The translations under genes were made by a program, and so were the position numbers. Shown here piece after piece: positions 40,890 to 48,170 of a DNA stretch of 64,000 nucleotides. The stretch is from Sphingomonas sp. GTDB lineage: Bacteria > Pseudomonadota > Alphaproteobacteria > Sphingomonadales > Sphingomonadaceae. The notes beneath the pieces were generated by a model. That model had not been told where the DNA came from. It saw nothing but the letters and a program-made list of their open reading frames with translations, and ran no database searches. The DNA is taken from positions 1-64,000 of the forward strand of contig JAICSX010000009.1 of NCBI GenBank assembly GCA_025936675.1. Reading direction: 5' to 3'. Position 1 is the first letter of the stretch, and every line of letters starts with the position of its first letter.

Positions 40890-41297
40890 ATGGCACCACC
40901 AGCAATTTCTCGCACGATCGCCGCAAGGGGTCACGAAATCTCCCGCCTGGTTGCCGACGCCGCTGCACAGCCACTCTCCCAGGCGGCCGTCATCGCTTTC
41001 TGCATTTTGTGGTGGTCCTTGGGCTTGCCAACCGGTGAGCTGACGGCGACCTTGTCGATAATGGCCATCACGCTGACGCAGATGGTCCTCAATCGTCAGA
41101 AGTCGCGCGAGGATGACGACCGCCGCCGCGACGTCGCGATGCACGCGAAGCTCGATGAGCTGCTTCGCGCGGAGAAGTTCGCCCGCAAGGAACTGGCAGG
41201 GATCGAGGAACTGGAGAGCGAAGAGATTGCCGCTTTGAAACGGCGCTTGCGTTCGTCGGATCAGGAGCTTCCGTCTGTCGGAAGACGCGCCAATTGA
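40890..41297 (+). CDS. low-affinity iron permease-like small membrane protein
   Basis: Protein of 135 residues resembling the PF04120 low-affinity iron permease family. Two hydrophobic helices (about 30-67) are followed by the family tail HAKLDELLRAEKFARKELAGIEELESEEIAALK, which I recognise as the LKLDEL...EEL.EEE pattern. Iron transport by bacterial members is not proven; many are stress-linked. First of four consecutive plus-strand genes ending in a VIT1-like transporter. AGGAA precedes the ATG. Confidence 0.75.
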   Translation: MAPPAISRTIAARGHEISRLVADAAAQPLSQAAVIAFCILWWSLGLPTGELTATLSIMAITLTQMVLNRQKSREDDDRRRDVAMHAKLDELLRAEKFARKELAGIEELESEEIAALKRRLRSSDQELPSVGRRAN

Positions 41298-41324
41298 GTG
41301 GTCTACCGACCTCAGGAAAACTAC

Positions 41325-41519
41325 ATGTCACGCTTTAGGGAAGGGCCTTGTCCGCCGAGCGTCATGATTATCGTCGCGATGGTCGCTGCGACGGGTGTGT
41401 TCCTCGCGATAGCCAATCTTGCTGAGCAGCATCGCGGGAGCCGAACGGGATTTGAGGCTTTACTGCTAGTCCCTTTGCTTCTTTGTTCGATGCTAGCCGC
41501 AAAAGCGAACCGATCTTGA
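41325..41519 (+). CDS. small membrane protein (64 aa)
   Basis: MSRFREGPCPPSVMIIVAMVAATGVFLAIANLAEQ followed by LLLVPLLLCSMLAAKANRS gives two membrane helices in 64 residues. AGGAAAA lies eight bases before the ATG. No family recognised. It sits between the iron permease-like gene and a Cys-rich gene whose start overlaps its stop. Confidence 0.6.
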   Translation: MSRFREGPCPPSVMIIVAMVAATGVFLAIANLAEQHRGSRTGFEALLLVPLLLCSMLAAKANRS

Positions 41520-41728
41520 CCGCGGCCCTTGCGAGACTTGGTCCATCGCAGCTCGATGCTCCAACGCGAGAGTGCAGCATTGCCGGCTGCACTCGAGCTG
41601 CCACGATCATCCATGACACTAGAATATTCTGCGGAAAGCACGCACTGGAGCTCATCGAGGAGAGAGATGAAGGCGGCACCGGGAGCGGAACTCCGGATGC
41701 AACTCCCTTGGATCGAATGGCTTCATGA
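41516..41728 (+). CDS. small Cys/His-rich protein (possible metal-binding)
   Basis: About 70 residues with a C-X4-C-X13-C-X2-H array (ECSIAGC...IFCGKH), the look of a small zinc- or iron-binding motif. Start uncertain: TTG at 41516 overlaps the previous stop, TTG at 41483 is also open. The stop overlaps the ATG of the VIT1-like gene by four bases, which supports translation. No family recognised. Confidence 0.5.
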   Translation: MTAALARLGPSQLDAPTRECSIAGCTRAATIIHDTRIFCGKHALELIEERDEGGTGSGTPDATPLDRMAS

Positions 41729-42429
41729 CTCGTCTGCATGGACATGCCGAGCGTCACACAAGCTCGCGAATCGGCTGGCTGCGGGCCGCTGTCCTCGGGG
41801 CGAACGACGGCATCGTTTCCACCGCCAGCCTGATCATCGGCGTTGCAGCGGCGAACGGGCCGCGTTCGAGTGTCTTGATCGCCGGCGTGGCTGCCGTTTT
41901 CGCCGGGGCGATGTCGATGGCCGCCGGCGAGTACGTGTCTGTCAGCTCTCAAGCCGATACCGAGAGAGCCGATCTGGCTCGCGAAACAATGGAGCTTCGC
42001 CAGCAGCCCGATTTTGAGCAGGAGGAGCTCACCCGGATTTACCAGGCCCGAGGCGTGGACCGGCAGACTGCAGCGACCGTCGCGCGACAGATGATGGACC
42101 ATGACGCCTTGACCGCGCACGCACGTGACGAGCTCGGCCTTTCTGAAGTGCATACTGCTAGGCCGCTTCAGGCTGCGATCGCTTCCGCGGCGACGTTTAC
42201 TGCCGGAGCTTTGGCGCCCTTGGCCATCTCTGCGATTGCTCCTTTGGGCGCTTTAGTGCCGGCAGTCGCTGTCACATCGCTTGTCGTTCTCGCGGTGCTT
42301 GGCGCTCTTGGCGCTCGTGCGGGCGGAGCAAAGCTTTGGCCGTCGATAGCGCGAGTAACATTTTGGGGAATGTTGGCGATGGCCGTGACGGCTGGCGCCG
42401 GAAGCCTCCTCGGCACGACGATAGGATGA
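41725..42429 (+). CDS. VIT1/CCC1-family iron/manganese transporter
   Basis: Membrane protein of 234 residues of the VIT1/CCC1 family, which moves Fe(II) or Mn(II) out of the cytosol. Hallmarks are WLRAAVLGANDGIVSTASLIIGVAAA (about 18-43), AVFAGAMSMAAGEYVSVSSQADTERADL, and the cytosolic helical metal-binding part with EQEELTRIYQARGV and ARQMMDHDALTAHARDELGL. Three C-terminal helices follow. Coupled by ATGA to the small Cys-rich gene, so the unit reads iron permease-like, small membrane, Cys-rich, VIT1-like. Confidence 0.9.
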   Translation: MTRLHGHAERHTSSRIGWLRAAVLGANDGIVSTASLIIGVAAANGPRSSVLIAGVAAVFAGAMSMAAGEYVSVSSQADTERADLARETMELRQQPDFEQEELTRIYQARGVDRQTAATVARQMMDHDALTAHARDELGLSEVHTARPLQAAIASAATFTAGALAPLAISAIAPLGALVPAVAVTSLVVLAVLGALGARAGGAKLWPSIARVTFWGMLAMAVTAGAGSLLGTTIG

Positions 42430-42458
42430 CACCGCGCGGCGACCGCAGCAGTGGGGGA

Positions 42459-42474
42459 CAAGTATTCATTCGGA
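42459..42474 (+). promoter_or_regulatory. 6-4-6 element (site G)
   Basis: CAAGTA-TTCA-TTCGGA, 38 bp before the AI-2E family gene. Matches site F (minus-strand reading) at 13 of 16 positions. Confidence 0.35.
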
Positions 42475-42512
42475 CTTTCTAGCTCGCTCTTGGCGCACTA
42501 ACGTTCGCGCAC

Positions 42513-43580
42513 ATGCTTCAGAGCCGAACGATCGCGAGTGCCCAAATCGTCACCGGCATCGCCGCTGCAGTCGCGCTGCTTCACTTTCTGGCTTCAATCA
42601 TCATCCCGTTCGTTATTGCCTTCGTCCTCGCGGTACTCGTCAATGCGTTGGTCCGCTTCATCCAGAATCGCTGGCCCGGCGCTCCTGCCTGGGCCGTGTC
42701 GCTGCTCGCCGGCCTTGTGGTCATCCTGACCGCGTCCGGTGGCATTTTCGCGATGGCGCAAGGCGTGGCACAGATCGTGTCGCAAGCACCCGCCCTGCTG
42801 ACGAGACTCGACGGCATTTCGCTGCAAATCGGACGAGCGCTTCACCTCCGGGAGCCTCTCCATGTCGCAACTCTAGTCGGCCAGGTCAGTCTCAGCGAGG
42901 TTGCAGGGTTCTTGCTATCCGGGATGCAGGGGCTGTTCGGCGGCCTGCTCCTCATGGTGGTCTATTTCGGCTTCATGCTCGCAGGCCGAAGGCGGATCGT
43001 GGCCAAAGTCGAACGCGCGGCCGGATCCTCCGCACGAGCAGATACGATCAAGGAGACGATCGGACGGATAGCCAGCGACATCGAGATCTATGTGTGGGTT
43101 CAGACGATCACGGGCACGATCCTCACGATTTCGGCCGTTGTAGTCATGCTCGGTGTTGGTCTCGATAACGTGCTGTTTTGGGCGGTGATCTTCTTCCTGC
43201 TGACTTTCATTCCGAATATCGGCGTGACCATCGGGTCAGTCGCTCCGAGCCTCTTTGCCCTCGTTCAATTCCGTACAGTTTGGCAGGCGATCACCATCTT
43301 CGTCGTCATCCAAGTCGTCGCGACCATCGTCGGCAATCTGATCTACCCGCGGCTGCAAGCGCACACGCAGAACATTGATCCGGTTGCGACGCTCCTGGCG
43401 CTTGCGTTCTGGAGTTGGCTGTGGGGCCTTCCCGGAGCCTTCCTCGCAGTGCCGATGACCTTGATGGCGATGATGGTCTTTACCCGGTTCCCGAGCACGA
43501 GATGGGTTGCCGCGATGCTCTCCAACGACGGGAATCCCGTATTCCGCCGTCACGGAGACAAACCCCCGAGCGCGACCTAA
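42513..43580 (+). CDS. AI-2E family (PF01594) membrane transporter
   Basis: Integral membrane protein of 355 residues with the family layout: two N-terminal helices (ALLHFLASIIIPFVIAFVLAVLVNALVRF), a third helix, a helical periplasmic or cytosolic region (about 90-150), then VYFGFMLAGRRRIV and five C-terminal helices. Conserved parts include FWAVIFFLLTFIPNIGVTIGS, VVATIVGNLIYPRLQAHTQNIDPV and LPGAFLAVPMTLM. Relatives include TqsA, though most are now seen as general ion or solute transporters. Stop is followed closely by a small membrane gene. Confidence 0.88.
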   Translation: MLQSRTIASAQIVTGIAAAVALLHFLASIIIPFVIAFVLAVLVNALVRFIQNRWPGAPAWAVSLLAGLVVILTASGGIFAMAQGVAQIVSQAPALLTRLDGISLQIGRALHLREPLHVATLVGQVSLSEVAGFLLSGMQGLFGGLLLMVVYFGFMLAGRRRIVAKVERAAGSSARADTIKETIGRIASDIEIYVWVQTITGTILTISAVVVMLGVGLDNVLFWAVIFFLLTFIPNIGVTIGSVAPSLFALVQFRTVWQAITIFVVIQVVATIVGNLIYPRLQAHTQNIDPVATLLALAFWSWLWGLPGAFLAVPMTLMAMMVFTRFPSTRWVAAMLSNDGNPVFRRHGDKPPSAT

Positions 43581-43614
43581 ATCGTCACTCTCAGCCGGCC
43601 ATAAGGTTGACGCG

Positions 43615-44052
43615 ATGAACAAGTTCAATGCTCGCGCGGCACTTGCCTTCGGTGCGCTCGGCGCGGCCATCACTTTCCTGCCCCTGGCAGGCTTCATACT
43701 GTTCGCAGCGGGAATGAACGACTGTCAGGACTGCGGGCTACCGCCCGATGCATTTGGCGCATTGTTCTTCGCAGCGGCTCTCGCAACTCTCTTCGGCGTC
43801 GTTACTGGTAGCGCATCAGCGTGGCTCAAGCGGTATACCGGTGATTTGATTGGCCGAAGTCTCGGAACTGCCGGACTGACGATCGTGATCGTTGCACTGG
43901 CATTTCCGACCATATGGGTGGCTCCGAAGCTCTACGGCTATGTAACTTATCTTCGCACTCCCACGGACCAGCTTCCACCAAGTGACGCCCGCCGGACTTT
44001 GTCTGATTGCGCCAAGCGCGCACGTGTCCCGGAGGTCGTGTGTGCACACTGA
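43615..44052 (+). CDS. membrane protein of unknown function (145 aa)
   Basis: Starts MNKFNARAALAFGALGAAITFLPLAGFILFAAG, with helices near 8-33, 47-68 and 84-110 and a short soluble end containing two Cys (LSDCAKRARVPEVVCAH). The loop between the first two helices has MNDCQDCGLPP. AAGG precedes the ATG. No family recognised. Located 34 bp after the AI-2E gene, probably in the same transcript. Confidence 0.6.
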   Translation: MNKFNARAALAFGALGAAITFLPLAGFILFAAGMNDCQDCGLPPDAFGALFFAAALATLFGVVTGSASAWLKRYTGDLIGRSLGTAGLTIVIVALAFPTIWVAPKLYGYVTYLRTPTDQLPPSDARRTLSDCAKRARVPEVVCAH

Positions 44053-44278
44053 TCACACTGCGCAGACAACCTGCCGTTCAGACTGTCCAGGAGCATCCGG
44101 AAGAAAGCGCCCAAAGTTAATGAATTGGTCTCCTGATCGAGGGAGGGGAGCCGACGCACATGTGTTGACCGGGCCGAGATCATTGTGGCAATCGGCGAGC
44201 GGATCAGGGCGCGAAGTGCAAAACGCCCTGTAAAACAGTCACGCTTTCCAACAGAGAACTCTTATCTCTCAATGGTTT
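44053..44278. other. 226-bp intergenic region before tRNA-Gly
   Basis: No gene seen. CAGGGCG (44205-44211) and CGCCCTG (44224-44230) form a 7-base stem with a 12-base loop that might end the upstream transcript. I could not identify a convincing tRNA promoter. Confidence 0.5.
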
Positions 44279-44352
44279 GCGGGTGTAGCTCAATGGTAGA
44301 GCAGAAGCCTTCCAAGCTTACGACGAGGGTTCGATTCCCTTCACCCGCTCCA
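44279..44352 (+). tRNA. tRNA-Gly (anticodon TCC)
   Basis: Folds as a cloverleaf: acceptor GCGGGTG pairs with CACCCGC, D arm TAGCTCAATGGTAGAGCA, anticodon loop CTTCCAA giving TCC, T arm with GGTTCGATTCC, discriminator T and an encoded CCA end. 74 bases. Confidence 0.95.
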
Positions 44353-44491
44353 GCCTAGCAGTCCGGGGGACTGGCATTCGGCTGGGGCGCGCGAGCACAG
44401 CGAGCGGCGACAATCCTTTGAAGCGCTACAGCGTCTCTCATGCGTTGACACACCGCACCCGGGCCGCCACATGGCGCGCCTGCCTGCACCT

Positions 44492-44577
44492 GGAGAGGTG
44501 GCCGAGTGGTTAAAGGCAGCAGACTGTAAATCTGCCCGCGCAAGCGTACGCTGGTTCGAATCCAGCCCTCTCCACCA
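44492..44577 (+). tRNA. tRNA-Tyr (anticodon GTA)
   Basis: Acceptor GGAGAGG pairs with CCTCTCC, D loop GGCCGAGTGGTTAAAGGC, anticodon arm GCAGACTGTAAATCTGC with GTA, a long class II variable arm (CCGCGCAAGCGTACG region), T loop TTCGAATCC and encoded CCA. 86 bases, 139 bp after tRNA-Gly. Confidence 0.95.
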
Positions 44578-44847
44578 ATTCACTCGGCTCGCCGTAAGCG
44601 ATGATTTTGAATCCGCGCTCGCGGTATCGACGACGATCCCCATCGGCGTTGGCTCCAGAACGGACTAGTTTCGATCAGTTGCGCGATCGATGAACTTAAC
44701 TATAGTTAATATCGAAAATTGAATGGACTTGGCCAAAAACTGGCTAAACTTCATGAGATGAAATAAGAGTCGGAAGGACTCGGCTCGGGAGTACCGCATT
44801 TGGGCGGGGTGGGGATTGCATTGGATGAATTGAAGGGGGCGCATCCT
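44578..44847. other. AT-richer intergenic region with several palindromes
   Basis: No gene seen in 270 bp. It holds a perfect 14-bp palindrome TTAACTATAGTTAA (44696-44709), the imperfect repeat TTGGCCA/TGGCTAA around 44730, and TTCAT-GAG-ATGAA around 44750. Local GC is much lower than in the flanks. Promoter or operator region of the LuxR-type gene downstream is the simplest reading. Confidence 0.5.
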
Positions 44848-45408
44848 GTGCCTCACGAGAGGAATAGCTCGCACGCTGCGGACCCGATGGCAGAGCGCGT
44901 CGCCCGCCTGAGCCAAGGTCAACTCGACTGCCTCCTGCTCGTTGATCAGCATCTGAATTCAAAGGAAATCGCGGTTGAGCTCGGCATTTCGCCGCACACC
45001 GTAGACCAGCGCATTCGCCAGGCACTCCAGATCCTCGGCGTCGAACGGCGTACTCAGGCGACGCGGATCGTCGCGCGCTACAGAGGGCCATATCAGCGAT
45101 TGATACATCAATCGCCGCACATTGAGCAAAATGCTCGCAGGGCCGAACCAGACGCCGCGGTCAGTCATCAGATTCGGCACGCTGATCGCGCAGGGGAGGC
45201 CGGGGAAGCTGGTTTCCTTACCGAGCAGAGGCCCGCGTCATTCCGGTCTTCCCTGCAACTGCCGTTCGCAACGAGGAGCAACCCGCGAAATGAGATGAGT
45301 GTCGGCCAGCGGCTGTTCTGGATCGCGGCCATCGCGATCGGTTCAGCTTTCTCGGCGGGCATGTATCTCGCCGGGCTTGAGAGCCTCGCCAGGCTCCTGA
45401 AGAGCTAG
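44848..45408 (+). CDS. LuxR-type HTH protein with C-terminal membrane helix
   Basis: Protein of about 186 residues. The HTH region reads RVARLSQGQLDCLLLVDQHLNSKEIAVELGISPHTVDQRIRQALQILGVERRTQATRIVARY. A ~70-residue polar linker leads to a single membrane helix near the end (LFWIAAIAIGSAFSAGMYLAGL). It lacks a receiver domain. Sphingomonads encode many such LuxR-HTH plus anchor proteins; role unknown. Start uncertain: GTG 44848 follows AGGGGG; ATG 44887 and TTG 44800 are alternatives. Confidence 0.78.
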   Translation: MPHERNSSHAADPMAERVARLSQGQLDCLLLVDQHLNSKEIAVELGISPHTVDQRIRQALQILGVERRTQATRIVARYRGPYQRLIHQSPHIEQNARRAEPDAAVSHQIRHADRAGEAGEAGFLTEQRPASFRSSLQLPFATRSNPRNEMSVGQRLFWIAAIAIGSAFSAGMYLAGLESLARLLKS

Positions 45409-45480
45409 TCGAAACCAACTTTCTTCTCATTTCGGCAACCAGATCCGCGTGATTCTGATCGCGCGGAAAGGAGCAGTCAC

Positions 45481-45825
45481 ATGCGTAAGCATCAGATTGA
45501 GAACGCCGCCTTTGAACTCGCGACCCAGGTTCGCACTGTAGAGGAAATGATTGACACCGCCCTCGGCGAAATGGCCGAGCTTCAGTCGCGGCTCGTTCGC
45601 GCGGTCGGCGTAACCGGCATCGCGCACACGCGCATCCAGACAGCTTTCGACGAGCTTTCCGGAACAATGGGCAGCCTCGTTGCCGCCCGTGGAAAGATCG
45701 GCAGCTGCCATGTGGCGCTCGCCGAAGCGAAGCAGTTTGTTCCGGGTCTTCGGGCCGTCTCCTGGGGCGACGACGGCGATTGCCCGCCGGCGACCGCCGC
45801 GGCAGACCTGCGCATCGTAGCGTAA
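45481..45825 (+). CDS. conserved protein of unknown function (114 aa)
   Basis: MRKHQIENAAFELATQVRTVEEMIDTALGEMAELQSRLVRA starts a helical protein of 114 residues that ends LRAVSWGDDGDCPPATAAADLRIVA. I recognise this as a widespread sphingomonad hypothetical, possibly a structural or cell-surface-related helical-bundle protein, without known function. AAAGGAG lies at ideal distance before the ATG. Confidence 0.75.
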   Translation: MRKHQIENAAFELATQVRTVEEMIDTALGEMAELQSRLVRAVGVTGIAHTRIQTAFDELSGTMGSLVAARGKIGSCHVALAEAKQFVPGLRAVSWGDDGDCPPATAAADLRIVA

Positions 45826-45871
45826 CAAGGTCTTTGACCGGGCCGCAGCAATGTGGTCCGGTCGTCCGCCG

Positions 45872-46312
45872 ATGATCACGCATCAGTTTGTTTTCCGAGC
45901 ACTGCTGATCGCCAGCTGCGGCTATGCCTTGTGGCAAGGCCGCCGCGACGAGCGGATCGTTGCACTCGTCTGCATCGCGGCGACAGCAGCCTCGCGCCTC
46001 GCTTTCCATCCGCTGAGCGTGCGCTACTCGAGCGTGGAGACGGGGCTACTCCTCATTGACCTTGCGGTGCTTGCTGCCTTCGTCTTCGTCGCCCTCAGGT
46101 CACCGCGCTTCTGGCCGCTGTGGGTTGCAGGCCTGCAGCTCACCGAAAGCACCGCACACGTCATGAAGGCGATCGACGAAAGCCTGCTGCCGATCGCGTA
46201 CGGAGCTGCCATTGCGCTGTGGAGCTATCCGATCCTGATCATCCTCGCGATCGGCACCTGGCGCGGGCACAAGCGCCGCACGCGCGAGAACTCGCTGCAA
46301 CCCGCGGTCTAG
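45872..46312 (+). CDS. conserved membrane protein of unknown function (146 aa)
   Basis: Four hydrophobic helices: FRALLIASCGYALWQG, ERIVALVCIAATAASRLAF, GLLLIDLAVLAAFVFVAL and IALWSYPILIILAIGTW. The LWVAGLQLTESTAHVMKAID segment is typical of a sphingomonad family I know only as hypothetical. I chose ATG 45872; an ATG seven codons upstream is also open. Confidence 0.7.
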   Translation: MITHQFVFRALLIASCGYALWQGRRDERIVALVCIAATAASRLAFHPLSVRYSSVETGLLLIDLAVLAAFVFVALRSPRFWPLWVAGLQLTESTAHVMKAIDESLLPIAYGAAIALWSYPILIILAIGTWRGHKRRTRENSLQPAV

Positions 46313-46362
46313 CCAGAGCAACCGAGCTTGCGCGTATCGCGCTGCGCCCGCATGGGGCTGGC

Positions 46363-47106
46363 ATGTCGAAGCGCAAGAAATCCCACCAGAGCCACGGGTC
46401 CGCGAACCGGCCGCGATTTTGGGGCAAGCATGCCGTCGCGGCCGCTCTCGACAATACACAGCGAAAGGTCCTTCGCGCCTGGGCCACGCGCGAAGCGGCG
46501 TCGTTCATGCAATTTCCGAAGGACGTCACCGTCACGATTGCAGAGGCCCTGGACCTCGGACGGCTGGTGCCCCACGACGCGCCGCACCAGGGTGTCGTGA
46601 TCGAGGTCGAGCCGACCGAGGATGTCTGGCTCGACGGGCTGTTGCACGATGCAACCGAGCGGGCGGTGCTTCTCGTGCTCGACCAGGTGACGGACCCGCA
46701 TAATGTCGGCGCGATCCTGCGTTCTGCCGCTGCGTTCGGCGCGGTGGGCATCGTGACGCAGGACCGGCACTCGCCGCCCGAAAGCGGAGCGCTCGCCAAG
46801 GCGGCGTCGGGTGCGCTCGAGCGCGTTCCGTGGGCACGGGTCGTCAACCTTGCGCGAGCGCTAGAAGAGATCGGCGAAGCAGGCTTCTGGCGTATTGGCC
46901 TCACCGGCGATGCGGAGACGGAGCTGAAGGACGCGCTTGGACCGAAGCGGGTCGCGCTGGTGCTCGGCGCAGAAGGGCCCGGCCTCAGGCCCAACACTCG
47001 CGAGCATTGCGACGCGCTGGCGCGGCTGCCGATCAGCGATGCGGTCGAAAGCCTGAATGTCTCGAATGCAGCCGCAGTCGCGCTTTATGCGGCGAGCTTA
47101 AGCTGA
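46363..47106 (+). CDS. rlmB: 23S rRNA (guanosine-2'-O)-methyltransferase RlmB / TrmH family
   Basis: SPOUT methyltransferase of 247 residues. Basic N-terminus SKRKKSHQSHGS is followed by FWGKHAVAAALDN (substrate-binding domain) and the SpoU/TrmH core: VLLVLDQVTDPHNVGAILRSAAAFGAVGIVTQDRHSPP, VALVLGAEGPGLRPNTREHCD and the C-terminal LPISDAVESLNVSNAAAVALY. It would 2'-O-methylate G2251 of 23S rRNA. The stop overlaps the ATG of the glycosylase gene. Confidence 0.92.
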   Translation: MSKRKKSHQSHGSANRPRFWGKHAVAAALDNTQRKVLRAWATREAASFMQFPKDVTVTIAEALDLGRLVPHDAPHQGVVIEVEPTEDVWLDGLLHDATERAVLLVLDQVTDPHNVGAILRSAAAFGAVGIVTQDRHSPPESGALAKAASGALERVPWARVVNLARALEEIGEAGFWRIGLTGDAETELKDALGPKRVALVLGAEGPGLRPNTREHCDALARLPISDAVESLNVSNAAAVALYAASLS

Positions 47107-47723
47107 TGGTCCGCACCAAAGGCAGCATCAAAAGCCATGTCGAGGCGCTCGCCAGCCGCGAGCCCGCGTTCGCGCGGGTGGTCGAGAAGCATGGCATCCC
47201 GCCGCCGCGCAATAGCGAGCGCGGTGCGCACACATTGCTTCGGACCATCGTTGGGCAGCAGGTCAGCGTCGCCGCAGCACGATCAATGTGGGCGAAGCTG
47301 GAGGCGGCGTTCGGATCGCCGCCGGATCTGCAGCTCCTGCTCGCAGCGAGCGACGAAGAGTTGCGCGCGGCCGGCATGTCACGTCAGAAGTCCGGCTACA
47401 TCCGCAGCCTCGCCGAGCTGGTGATCTCGGGCGAGCTCAACCTCGAAAACCTGCCGGACGACGACGAAGAAGCGATCGCCCTGCTTACCAAGATCAAGGG
47501 GATCGGGCGCTGGTCCGCGGAAATCTATCTGCTCTTCGCGGAGGGCCGCGCCGACGTCTTCCCGGCCGGCGACCTTGCAGTCATGGTCGAGCTCGGGCGG
47601 CTGATGGGCCTGCCACAAAAACCCAGCGAGAAGCAGTTGCGGGAACTTGCCGAACAGTGGCGTCCGTATCGCGGCGCCGCAGCCGTGCTCGCCTGGCACA
47701 GCTACAACTCCAGCGTGCTTTGA
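47106..47723 (+). CDS. DNA-3-methyladenine glycosylase (AlkA-like, HhH-GPD)
   Basis: Base-excision repair enzyme of 205 residues. The HhH-GPD core includes TLLRTIVGQQVSVAAARSMWAKLEAAFG (about 41-68) and the hairpin LLTKIKGIGRWSAEIYLLFAEG (about 126-147). PAGDLAVMVELGRLMGL follows with the catalytic Asp, and YRGAAAVLAWHSY closes it. It lacks the Fe-S Cys cluster of MutY/Nth. Removes alkylated purines. Translationally coupled to rlmB. Confidence 0.9.
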   Translation: MVRTKGSIKSHVEALASREPAFARVVEKHGIPPPRNSERGAHTLLRTIVGQQVSVAAARSMWAKLEAAFGSPPDLQLLLAASDEELRAAGMSRQKSGYIRSLAELVISGELNLENLPDDDEEAIALLTKIKGIGRWSAEIYLLFAEGRADVFPAGDLAVMVELGRLMGLPQKPSEKQLRELAEQWRPYRGAAAVLAWHSYNSSVL

Positions 47724-47733
47724 GGCACTAAAA

Positions 47734-47747
47734 TTGACTTGAGTCGC
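47734..47747 (+). promoter_or_regulatory. partial FNR/FixK-type site
   Basis: TTGAC-TTGA-GTCGC: perfect left half of an FNR/FixK box but only GTC of the right half. It lies 46 bp before the ATG of a heme-copper-oxidase-like small protein. Confidence 0.25.
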
Positions 47748-47792
47748 CCGCTCCCCGGATGCCAAGCTGCGCTTCTGTTTGGGGGAGAGCGT

Positions 47793-48170
47793 ATGAAACG
47801 CGTTGACGTCTATTTCCTGCTTCTTGCCTGCATTCTGCTGATCTGCGGCGCCACGCTCGGAATCGTCATGGGTGCCCGGGAAGATTTCCAGCTGGTACCG
47901 GTGCACGCGCACCTGAACCTAGCGGGGTGGGCCTCCCTCGCGCTGTTCGGGCTGACGTACCGCGCGTACCCGGAAATCGCCGCCACGCGGCTCGCGCTCT
48001 GGCACTTCATCGTTTCAGGGATCGCATCGGTACTGCTCCCCATCGGAATCGGCCTTGCGGTCCTCCGCAATTCGCCGGGGCTGGCGATCGTGGCTTCGAT
48101 CCTGTGGCTGTTGGGCGTGCTGATGTTCCTAACTCAGCTGCTGCGCTTGCTGCGCGGAAGAACCGTCTAG
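47793..48170 (+). CDS. small membrane protein with heme-copper-oxidase-like HAHLN motif
   Basis: Protein of 125 residues with four helices. Motif VHAHLNLAGWASLALFGLTYR (H38, H40) between helices 1 and 2 resembles the N-terminal heme-ligand region of cbb3/NorB-type subunit I proteins, but the rest of subunit I is missing, so it is not an oxidase by itself. Similar short proteins are annotated as cytochrome oxidase-like or hypothetical. GGGGAG precedes the ATG. Its stop overlaps the next, convergent gene. Confidence 0.72.
   Translation: MKRVDVYFLLLACILLICGATLGIVMGAREDFQLVPVHAHLNLAGWASLALFGLTYRAYPEIAATRLALWHFIVSGIASVLLPIGIGLAVLRNSPGLAIVASILWLLGVLMFLTQLLRLLRGRTV

Noticed and set aside
44279..44577. 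tRNA pair as an island attachment site
   Set aside because: No integrase and no repeated tRNA 3' end was found in the window.
44341..44643. Short frames across tRNA-Gly and tRNA-Tyr
   Set aside because: They translate tRNA sequence; both cloverleaves are intact.
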